DNA from: Aquarana catesbeiana
Lineage: Eukaryota > Chordata > Amphibia > Anura > Ranidae
Length of the DNA: 64,000 nucleotides
Reading direction: 5' to 3'
Assembly: GCF_042186555.1 (NCBI RefSeq)
Contig: NC_133326.1
Coordinates: 99,508,625 to 99,572,624, forward strand
This document shows, piece by piece, positions 37,287-49,200 of this stretch. Both the position numbers and the translations under genes were made by a program. Under the pieces are notes generated by a model, which saw nothing but the letters and a program-made list of their open reading frames with translations, was not told where the DNA came from and searched no databases. Each line of letters begins with the position of its first letter. Positions within the stretch are counted from its first letter, which is position 1.

Positions 37287-40200
37287 GTATATAAGGTAAG
37301 AGAGATTATTTTTAATACAGTATACACCTCATATACAGTATGTGTTATAGAGAATTATTAAGTTACATATTTACATTCACTGGGTGAGTTCCTTGAACCA
37401 TCAATATGAGTGCCTTTATAACAGTACTGTGTGTGTTGTGTACACATATGCAAAAACAGTAGAATGATAGATGGCATACTTACGATTTATCTCCATTGCA
37501 TACACTGTTCAGAAAAAAAAAAGATAAAGAAGAAATGTATGAAATAGAAATACATAAAACCAGGAAAAATATTATTCTTGTATAATAACACATAAAAACT
37601 TTAAAAGACAAAAATCCAGTGAGGCTTTCCTAAGACTATAGCCGTTTCATTGCCTATGACCTTGATGATATAAAAGGGTGATCTACCGTAAGAGCATTTT
37701 CTAGGCTAGTGTTACATACTGCGTTTGCTGCAAAAGCCAATCAAGTTATGTTGCCAAGAAAAGAGCACTTAGACATCCAGCATTCCACTGACAAGACTAA
37801 GTAACACACCTCTGCTTTGTCTATCACTGAGTGGGTTCATGTCATTCTAACTTGAACACTGGTGAGCCGAGCATTACGCATTCCAAACGCTAGGGTTTAT
37901 TTACTAAAACAGAGGTGATTGTAGTCGTATTAGTGCAATTGTGACAGAGAAAATTGAGTATTGTCCGTGATACTTTTTTATTTGCACTAACATACAATTT
38001 TTCAAGACAAGCTTTTGGGGTATGTCACCTTCTTCAAGGTTTAAGCAGTACTGATTTACAAAAGTTGTAGCAGAATGTTAAAATGTAAAAAAAAAAAAAA
38101 AAAAACACAATCTCTGAGGGAAAGATAAAAAAAAGAAAAACAAACACCTACAAATCAATGTCTATGGCAATGGTAATAAAGCTAGAAGTAGAGTTAGTGA
38201 GATAAGACAGAGGGAGAGCTATAGACTGGGGGGCGGGGGGGGGGGGGGGGGTAACAATCACAGAAGGGGTCCTAAAAATGTAGTATAATGTGTAAGGAAA
38301 CCAATATCTAAATTTAGGCCGTTATTTTTTGTGTCAAGAAGAAGTATCATTCTTAGTTCAAATGTTTTCCTTTCCTGGATAGTTATGAAATTCACTTTAA
38401 GAACTAAAACATTGAGGTCTTCGATAGAGTGGTCCAGTTGTGAGAAGTGATGTCCCACAGGTGTGCAGAAACTGTCTTCGTTATGTTCCTTGATGGTATG
38501 TCTGTGCAAATTCATCCTCGCTTGCAACTTCTGCAGGAAACTTCACTCTGATTATGAAGTCACAAATAATGGAAGCAAACCCTGCAATAAAAATCTCTGC
38601 AAACTGTGCAACCACATTAATCTATCCAAAAGTGTCACACACACAAATGGGACCTTCAATATCATGAGATTATACAGCCACCAGTAATATTGTGTACCTC
38701 TTACAATGCAAAAGGTGTAGCAATGGGTCTTATGTTGGTGAAACAGGACAGAAGTTGCAAGCGTAATGCTCGGCTCACCAGTGTTCAAGTTAGAATGAAG
38801 TTGCAAGCGAGGATGACTTTGCACAGACATACCATCAAGGAACATAAAGAAGACAGTTTCTGTACACCTGTCGGACATCACTTCTCACAACCAGACCACA
38901 CTATAGAAGACCTCAATGTTTTAGTTCTTAACCCCTTCCCGCCGACCGAACGCATATATGCGTACTCGGCTTTCTGGGGTTATACCGGGATGATGCCCGC
39001 AGCTGCAGGCATCATCCCGGTACCGTTGTTTTCAGCGGGCGATCGGCTACCCGAGTATAACAACCGATGCAGCTAAAAGCCGCTCGGTTGTTATACCGGA
39101 GGAGCGGGAGGGGACATCCCCCCCTCCCGCCGCCTCCCGCCACTGTTACCGGGCCTCCCGTGCGATCGGGAGGCCCGGTGTCCATTCCGATGCCTTCGGC
39201 GGCTGGGGGCGGACTGGAACGAAGCTGCGAGCGGCTTCGTTCCAGCCTTCTTGCTGTAAACGCGGAAGCGACGTCATGACGTCACTTCCCGTTTACTCGG
39301 CTGCCAATGGCGCCGAATTTAAAAAAGTACACAGTATTCAGAATCGCCGTTTTCGGCGCTCTGAATACTTTGAAGTGTAAAGGAGGGATGGGGGGTCTTT
39401 TAGACCCCCCATCCCTCCATAAAGAGTACCTGTCACCAAATATTACTGTCACAAGGGATGTTTACATTGCTTGTGACAGCAATAAAAGTAAAAAAAAAAA
39501 AAAAAAAAATTTAAACACAATTTATAAAGTACAAAAATAAATAAAATAAATAAAAAAAAAAAAAAATTTTTTAAAGTGCCCCTGTCCCCGCGAGCTCGCG
39601 CAGCGAAGAAAACGCATACGGAAGTCGCGCCCGCATATGTAAACGGTGTTCAAACCACACATGTGAGGTATCGCCGCGATCGTCAGAGCGAGAGCAATAA
39701 TTCTAGCCCTAGACCTCCTCTGTAGCTCAAACCTGGTAACCGTAAAAAATTTTTAAAACGTTGCCTATGGAAATTCAAAGGTACCGTAGTTCGTCGCCAT
39801 TCCACGAGTGCGTGCAATTATAAAGGGTGACATGTTTGGTATCTATTTACTCGGCGTAACATCATCTTTCACATTATACAAAAAAATTGGGGTAACTTTA
39901 CTGTTTGAATTTTTTAAAATTCATGAAAGTGTCACTTTTCCAAAAATTTGCGTTTAAAACACCGCTGCACAAATACCGTGTGATAAAAAATATTGCAACA
40001 ATCGTCATTTTATTCTCTAGATTCTCTGCTAAAAATATATATATATATATAATGTTTGGGGGTTCTAAGTAATTTTCTAGCAAAAAATATGGATTTTAAC
40101 TTGTAAACACCAAATTTAAAAAATAGGCTTAGTCATGAAAGGGTTAAAGGGAATTTCAGAACTATCCAGGAAAGGAAAACGTTTGAACTAGGGCCTCGTA

Positions 40201-43200
40201 CACACGGTTTGATTGTTGTAGTATCGAGCATAAGGTTTTTTGTCAAAAGTGCGTGTGCAGGATTTTGTCTAGCATACTAACTATCCGCAAATTGCCGTTT
40301 GACAAACACGAACGTAGTGACATACTATGAGAGTATAAAGGGAAAGTTCATTTCTCAAGCGCCACCCTTTGGACCCCTACTGCTAATTTCATGTTAGTAG
40401 AAGTTTGGTGAGCGTTGATTTGCAATTTTCAGATCGTACAAAACAAATGCCTTTTCAAATACGTTTGGCATAACTACATCAGTATCACCAGCAAAGCAGC
40501 TTCATTATTATCCCATTAAAAAAGATGGGAATGTGTGCTGCATTTCGACATGTCATCAATTGCTGCGTCATGAATATTAATTCTAGATTACGAACGGTAG
40601 TTTACAAGACCACACTCTTCCAGCTCGTTCCTTGATTCTGAGCATGCGTGTTAGTACTTTTGTGTGACGATTTCTGTACTGACCATACGAAAATCAGATG
40701 TTGAGTTCACATCCGACAAAAATTTTATAGCCTGCACATCCAGCTTTTGTCTGACGAAAAAGGCAAATCAGCTGTCGAAAGCACCGTACTAACAATCCGA
40801 AAATCCACAGACAGCTCGTCTTAGGAATTTTGCCTTCTGATTTTCGCATTGTGTGTACGAGGCCTTAGAATGATACTTCTTTTTTACACAAAAAATAACA
40901 GCCTAAATTTAGATATTGGTTTCCTTAACCATTATACTACAGTTTTACGACCCCCTCTGTGACTATCACCCCCCCCCCCCCAGTCTATAGCTCTCTGTCT
41001 TATCTCAACTCTACTGCTAGCTTTATTACCATTGCCATACACATTGATTTGTAGGTGTTGGGTTTTCTTTTTTTCTCCTTTCCCTCCTTTCCCCCCGATT
41101 GTGTGTTGTTTTTTGTTAACATTTTAACATTCTGCTACAACTTTTGTGAATCAGTACTGCTTGGACCTTGAAGAAGGGGACAAACCCCGAAAGTTTGTCC
41201 TGAAAAATTGTATGTTAGTGCAAATCAAAAAAGTATCATGGACTTTACTAAAACTGGAGAGTGCAAAATCTGGTGTAGCTCTTCAGAGAAACGAATCAGC
41301 TTCCAGGTTTTTTTGTCAAAGCTTAATTGAACAAGCTGAAGTTAGAAGCTGATTGGCTACAATGCACAGCTGTGCCAGATTTTGCACTCTCCAGTTTTAG
41401 TAAATCAACCCTACTGTGCAGCCTTGATTCACACTGGTGCGACACGACAGCCGTCCTACTTTGGATCCGACTTTGGCCTGCGACATGAAGCCGGCATGTG
41501 TCCGATTTTTAATGAACGGGGATCCGACTTGGATCCCCGCCAATGCCCGGCACTGTGTTTGGTATGAATCTTTAGGGGGAACTCCGCGCCAAATTTTAAA
41601 TAAAAAACCGGCATGGGTTCCCCCTCCAAGAGCATACCAGGCCCTTGGGTCTGGTATGGACCTTGAGGGGAACCCCCTACGCCGAAAAAACGGCGTGGGG
41701 GGTCGCCCCCAATCCATACCAGACCCTTATCCGAGCACGCAGCCCGGCCGGACAGGAATGGGGGTGGGGACGAGCGAGCGCCCCCCCCTCCTGAACCGTA
41801 CCAGGCCGCATGCCCTCAACATGGGGGGTTGGTGCCTTGGGGGAGGGGGCGCGCTGCGGCCCCCCACCCCAAAGCACCTTGTCCCCATGTTGATGAGGAC
41901 AAGGGCCTCTTCCCGTAAACCCTGGCCGTTGGTTGTCGGGGTCTGCGGGCGGAGGGCTTATCGGAATCCAGGAGCCCCCTTTAATAAGGGGGCCCCCAGA
42001 TCCCGGCCCCCCACCCTATGTGAATGAGTATGGGGTACATGGTACCCCTACCCATTCACTAGGGAAGTGTCAATAAAAAAAACCACAGTACACAGGTTTC
42101 AAAATTAATTTATTGGGCAGCTCCGGTATCTTCTTCCGACTTCTCCCGGTGTTCCGCCTCTTCTCCCGGGCCCCGCCGCTATCTTCTTCCAGCTCTATTG
42201 CCAGCGAGGGGCCCGGTCTGCTGCCGCTGTCTTCTCGCCGCTGTCTCGCCGCTTCTTCTCTTCATCTCTTCTTCCGATGTTGACACGACGCTCTCCCCCG
42301 CTGGAATGCTCTCTGTGCGCTCTGCTCTGACTTATATAGGCGGTGACCCCGCCCCCTTATGCCGTCACAGTCTCTGGGCATGCTGGGACTGTGACGTTTT
42401 AGGGGGCGTGGTCATCACCCGATGACCACGCCCCCTTATGCCGTCACAGTCCCAGCATGCCCAGAGACTGTGACGGCATAAGGGGACGGTTCAGGAGGGG
42501 GGGGGGGCGCTCGCTCGTCCCCACCCCCATTCCTGTCCGGCCGGGCTGCGTGCTCGGATAAGGGTCTGGTATGGATTGGGGGGGACCCCCACGCCGTTTT
42601 TATCGGCGTAGGGGGTTCCCCTCAAGGTCCATACCAGACCCAAGGGCCTGGTATGCTCTTGGAGGGGGAACCCATGCCGGTTTTTTATTTAAAATTTGGC
42701 GCGGAGTTCCCCCTCAAGAACATCTGAGCACAAGTCGCTTGCCGAAGTCGGATCATGCAAGACGGCAATCCGACTTTGATCCGACTTCAATGATAGTCAA
42801 TAGGCTGAGGTAGGATCAAAGTCGGACCAAAGTAGTACAGGGAGCATTTCTAAAGTCGGAACGACTTGTGTCGGACCAGTTAGGACGGCTCCCATAGGGA
42901 AACATTAAATTTCACACGTCATGCGACATGAGCTCCCAATGTCGGAGCGTTTGTCGGACCAGTGTGAACCCAGCCTGAGCTGTAAATTAGGGAACTCACA
43001 ATTAAAGCTCCAAAGTCATTGATTTTCTACTGTGGATTACTCAATGGCAAGATGAAAGCAAGAGTGGTTGCTACATTAGTTGCATCTGCGGTTTTGGATT
43101 ATATGTGACAGAATAGTTTGAGGAGAAGGGGAGCTGAAACTCTTTTTCATGACTGAGCTTTTCCAGTAAACACAGGTTTGCATTGCTAGTAAAATGTACT

Positions 43201-46200
43201 CTCTAGCAAATCAACCCTTGAAATTTTAATTCTATGTGAAAACAGTGAATTATGATTAATAATCTCCATTACTTGGCTGCAAGGTGAGGTAAACCTCATG
43301 TCTGCCAAATGTTCTGCAGTGTGTTTTGGTTAACAAATAATGAACTGGTTCTTGCATATCATACTGTGTTTGTCTAAAGCCCCATACACGCTATCAGATT
43401 TTCTGCTGATTTTTGTCTTCAGATTTACCAAAACCATGTAGTGCAAGGGCCTGCCTTATTGCATACAAATTGAAACTCCTAAGGTTTGACCTCATATTAT
43501 ATGGTTTTGGTAAATCTGAAGACAAAAATCAGCAGAAAATCTGATAGTGTGTATGGGGCTTAAGTTGGTATACTACACATACAGTCTGAAAAGTTAATTT
43601 ACCTTTACTCTAAATTGAAAGAATTAAGTGGCTAATCTACCAAAACTTATATTTCAGTTTTTATTAGATAGGGGAGAATTAAAACACCAGGTGAGTTATT
43701 ATATCTCTCAGTTATGAAATCTGTGCAGATATCTGCACTTGAATTTCTGGGACAGCACACCTGTTGTGGCCATTATGAAAGCGTTCTAATTTCCGTACTG
43801 GATTTTTATTTTATACTCTAGACTAGACCAATGCTTTTCAACTCCAGTCCTCAAGGCGCCCCAACAGGTCATGTTTTCAGGCTTTCCATTATTTAGTTTA
43901 GTTTAGTTTAGTTCTACTTTAAGTGCTACTTTAACCTGTTGCTTTGCACAACAACAGATGATTTAGTTAAAATAGGAAAAACCATATGTTAAATTCTAAA
44001 AAAACACATATTATTATTATAATGTTTACTTTCCCTCAGGGGCATTGCACAGGTACACATTAAATCGAAGCTCCACCCAAAAGTGGAAGCTCTGCTTGTT
44101 TGCACCCTCTCCCCCTCCACTGCGACATTTGGCCCTTTTTGGGGGGAGCGGACACCTGTAAAAACCAGGTACCCACTGCCACTTCCAGGTAAGATCACCA
44201 CACAATGATGCAGTGATCTACAAAATTTCTGGCAAATCCCCCCCCCCTGCCTACTGGGAGACACACAGGTCCCAGAAGACAGCGCGACCACTCAGAAAGC
44301 GCAGAGCAACTCGCGCGTGCGCAGTAGGAAACAGGCTATGAAGCCGCAAGTCTTCACTTCCTGTTTCCCTTAGTTAGGATGCCTGCACTTGCACCCAAAG
44401 TCAATGGATGAATCGGAAGCATATGACAGTCCCCCGTGATTCAAGAAGTCCATTGACCTGTGCAAGCTGTGACAAGTTCGGAATTTGCATAGAGCTTTCT
44501 TTTCCCATACTGGAGGCCAAACAGGTCAGCATGTAGGCAGTGGGTTAAGACCCTTTATATGTAAGCCCCACCTCTGGGAGTGGTGGGGGGTTGGGTTCCT
44601 TCTCTTATATGTATTACCCCTGCAGGAAAGGAGGTTCTTATGAGAATACAGTGGCCTGATGCCAGCAACATGTGAGGCTACAAGGGTTTGGAGAAATACT
44701 TTTCTGCCCCAGGTCTTTCACAGGAGAGGAGAATCTGGTCCTAGAAGGCATGCTGTAAGCCTGAGCATAGGAGGACTGGGTGGTATGCCCTGGGTTTAAG
44801 GTAGAAGCTACCAAAGATGTTTGGAGAAGGAGGACACGTTGGGACTGTTTGTACCACCTTTTACATTTTCAAGCAAAAGCATCGTAAAAGGCTGGTTGTG
44901 TGGACAGTCATCTATGCAAAACTGTGACAATTTATGAGAGTAGGCCTTAGGCTGGGAATACAAAAGTAGCCAAGAGGGTGGAGTTCCTCACTAATTAAGA
45001 CATGTGGTACCCCATCTCATTCCTAATTCAGGAGGACAATGGGTAGTGTCCTGGGCCAGTATGGCTGTTGCTGGTGGCCAACCAAAGACCACATGAGAGA
45101 AGCAAGGTTAGCATGTGCTACTGGGAAAGAAAGAGCTAAAAGAGCCTTTAACTTTAACTTTGCCCTCCATGGTCAAAGGAAAAGGTCACTTTAAAGTAAA
45201 AGTCTTGCATTGTTTTTCAGGTTTGGATAGAATGTACAAGGGTTATTTCCTCTATTAGGTTTTTACTGATGATGGTGTCCCTATATGGATCTCTATCACA
45301 ACAAATTATACTAAATGAAGCTGCAAACATAATATTTTTTAAAATTTGTACATACAATCCCTTTTGGAGCACACATTTTCTAAGATTAGAATTTTAGTCA
45401 TATTGGTATGTTTATTTCCATCGCTATGCTCTAAATTGAAATAAGCAATGAATCTCCTACTTGACTTGAACTGCATTGATTTCAAATATCAAGTTATATA
45501 TATACAGTATGTATAACTTGATATTTACAGTATAAATGATTATGATAACATAAACATCTTTCAAAATCAGTAATATTATAATAAACTTTACAATAAACTA
45601 TATATTGTTCTAGTTCCAGTAATCCAATGATCATTGGATTGTTAATGAAGTCAATCTTCTTTAGGGAGAAAGTGGCTAGAATATTATGTGGTTGGCAGAT
45701 GATCAACTTTAACTGTACAACTATATATAATGTATTGTCAGAATTCCTAGAGTGTGCAGTACCCACAAAAGTCCTTTCTCTTCCTAAATATAAAAAAATG
45801 ACCCACAGGTATCCCTTGTAATGTAATATATATACTGCATATTTGGAAATATGAACACATTTGTTATCACGCTGGCATTGGAAGTATATGGCACAACATC
45901 TGCGTGAACCTTCACAGGGTTTATGCACATACCACTTTAAGGTATAGGAAGATAAAAATACCCAGAGTGACAAAACCCAGCACCTGGGGTCCCACGACAT
46001 ATATATTATAAATCATAAGTCATTTTATATCTTTTTGACCATTTTGGAATTTTTACTGATCTCATTGCAAGGATTTATGAACTACTATTAGGTTCTTCTG
46101 GCGCAATCATCATCCTGTGTTCTTAGGCCCTGCTCTTAGGAATTACCACCTTGGTGAATATTGACTACGTACTACACAATAAACTGTAAAGTACATCTCA

Positions 46201-49200
46201 CTTACATGTACTTAATTGGTCAAAGGTAAAGCGTGGCTGCTTTTACTTAAAACAAACCTGTCCATATCATAATGGAACTAGGGAGGCTGCAGCATTGCAA
46301 TGCAAGAACATGGCAGTGCATTAAAACTGGGAAACATTTACCCCAAGCCCCCATGTAATAAACATGTAATAATGCAAAAAAAAAATCTCTCTATATATAT
46401 CATCATTAAGAAGAATACCTACTTACACCCTAGCTTTGGATGGCTTCCCCCAGGTAAGGGTCATGCCACTCAGCCCCACCAAACGATCCTGGGAAAGTCA
46501 AGAATCCCTTGTCTAGATCAAGTGACCATATGCCAGGTAATAAGTATATTTTTCTTCTTATGCATGAGTGTTTTTTAATTGGGGTGGTTCTTTATTTTTG
46601 AGGATATGGCTAGCCCCACCCATACCTTCCTGTTGTCTTACTCTCTAAACTCTAGTGTTGAAATTTACACATTAGTTTAACCTGGAATTTTGGGTAGCAG
46701 AGGGAAATGGAGAACTCAGAAGGTGTGTTCAGTCATTTTTAAGGGTCTTCACTGTAGTGCTACAACCTGTTTTGTATCTTTACTGCACTGACACATTTAC
46801 TTTAAACTGACCACAATCATCTACAGCTTAAATATATATATTGATTTAAAGAATTACAAGCAAAATATATTGTGATTATATGAATTTAATATTCCCCGTG
46901 TTGATCTATACAACACATTGTTACACTAAAGCAGCCTTTCTCAACCTTTTTATCTTGGAAGTGCTCTTGAAATTATGTTCAGGTTTCAGGGAACCCCTGC
47001 TAAAAAAATTATATTGACAGCTTACCGTTAGTGAAATCTGTAAGATGTAAACATAATAATAAACAAAATAATAAATAATGTGGCATACCTACAGTTCGTG
47101 ACACCCAAGGCAGTTAATTGTTAACCCACAATACATTGGTGGCCAATGGAAACGTGACCCAGTATATTGGTATTTAATGGGAATAGAAAGGGCTTCTTTG
47201 TATTTGTGGTCAGTAGGAAGAGTGCCAATTTTAAGATGCATAAGCCCTGTAAGTGTGCAGGTATCATCAGTTAGAAAATGAACCCTCTACAACTCAACAA
47301 CCTCTGGAGGAACCCTGGTTAAAAATGTCTGCTCTACATTATGAAACTCCCAAAGATAACAGATTCAATCCCAGTCTATTCTATTCTTCCAAAACACTCA
47401 AGGTAACTTAAAGAGTGATGTACCATTTTATGGCACCAGATAACATTGTTGATCACTGCTTATTTCTTATGTTTCTATAAATTGTACATCTTTGCTAGGT
47501 TTGTAGTAATTACATCTGCTAAATGGTATGTTTTCCAAATTAAAACAGGTAGTCTGTTAATTTGGACTGATCATCTGCCTGGTTAACAGGAAGCAGAGTC
47601 TTACTATGAACTCTAGTCTTACGGTCTATCTGGTCCGCAAACACCTCTCCGTAGATCATCCAGTAAGGCATGTAGAAGATGTTGCGGGCCAATCTCCATG
47701 ATGGTTCCTCATCTGGGTGCAAAATGGCCTGTCGTGCTACTCCGAAACTCATAAGCACCACCAGCATGATGATCACAAAATATAGCATGTCAATCATCTA
47801 GAAAAGTGACATCATCTTTAGATATGGAGCCAAAACCAATCAAGCATTGTCATACTTCAATGTCTGCATTCACTGCATACATACTGTAGATACATACATC
47901 TAATTAGTTGATTATTAGTTGATTAAAGTTTATATGTAGATATTTTTTTTTTTACTTTCAGATAAAGTAGTCAAAGGTTTTACTGCCTATATCTTGTTGC
48001 AGACGTTTCCCTTTACTTCATGTGCCAGAGACACCACAGGAAGGGAAATGTCTCCAAAGTAAAGAGAATTTATTATTCATATTATACGGGATTTATTGCG
48101 CTTTACAATATAACATGTACAGTTGCAATACAATTCAATACACAAGGAATCAGAGGGCCCTGCTCATAAGAGCTTATTCCAACTTATCTCAATTTACACA
48201 GTTGACACTGAAACTGGCAACCCCATTTGAAGATGTCCCCTTACCTCCTGTTCCAAAAATAATTACAATTTTGTAATACTGATTACTATTTTTCCCAAAG
48301 ACAAAAATAAATCAAGCAACCCCCTGTAAAACAATATAGGCAACAATGGGAGCGTGACCTGGGCTTGGAGCTGGATCCTCAGGACTGGCAAATCATGACT
48401 TTAGCTGTCTCAAAGTGTTTGAGAAATGTTCTTTTTCTTGAAAATGCATACAAAGTGCTATACCGCTGGTATTATACACTGGCCTGGTTGGATCGCATTA
48501 TCCCTAATTATCCCTTGACATGTTTTCACGGTTGTAACCAGCAGCGAACAATGGCGCATATCTGGTGGAATTGTCCAAAGGTGAGCAGACTGTGTATTCG
48601 GGTCTATGATTTGCTTCGTACATTGTTACACTCTAACATTAAGAGAAACCCTTTTGAGGCTCTTCTTTTTGAGCCTATAGATGGCATGGAAGTCCCCGAT
48701 TCTTAGTTTTAAAGTGGTGAAACACAGAATGACAAATTTCTTCAAGTTTGTCAACCTTGGATATCGTATTCCCATCCTTCCCATTTTGATCATCAGTTAT
48801 TGGACATTTAATATGTCTGCGCCCTTGACCCCTGGGATGATTTTGTTACTTCTTCTGTTTTCTCCTCCTTCTCTCTTCTTTCCCTTTTTTCTCTCTTTTC
48901 TCTTTCTTTTTTCTCCTCTTGGGGTTTTCCCCTCTGGATTACTCATTATGTATAGTCGTCCTTCTTGGCTGGCGGTTTTTGGTCCTTTTTCCTTTTTACT
49001 GTTGGACAACTTTCACCTTATATGTGCGATCACTTCTACTTGTTTTATAGGTGGACTTTTATCTGCCCATTGTGTACCTAATTTCATTCTCTTGTATCCT
49101 TTTTATTTGTGCACTATTTTGATCATCTTTGAATATGTGCAGTTTTTTGTATATTTTCTGTTGCTATCCATCAATAAAACTTATTGTAACAGAAAATCAC

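Larger units (their letters stand above)
38546..41235 (+). mobile_element. Penelope-like element remnant, plus-strand copy
   Basis: The plus strand first encodes a Cys-rich knuckle (KPCNKNLCKLCNHINLSKSV), then after a one-base frameshift SNIVYLLQCKRCSNGSYVGE with TGQKLQ, the GIY-YIG core (VYLL...YVGET). After a 35-nt foreign insertion it continues RMTLHRHTIKEHKEDSF, TPVGHHFSQPDHTIEDLNVL. The reverse-transcriptase part is absent. A TTAA element (38938-40147) and a TA-site MITE (40191-40865) interrupt it. The tail to 41235 matches the minus copy in inverse orientation. The pair is head to head. Confidence 0.8.

Noticed and set aside
41397..42027. 106- and 196-codon G/P/R-rich ORFs
   Set aside because: They lie in the arms of a GC-rich palindrome where both strands are stop-poor.
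45494..46000. 168-codon minus-strand ORF
   Set aside because: No recognisable domain, AT-driven composition, and it overlaps a small palindrome in a TRPM1 intron.
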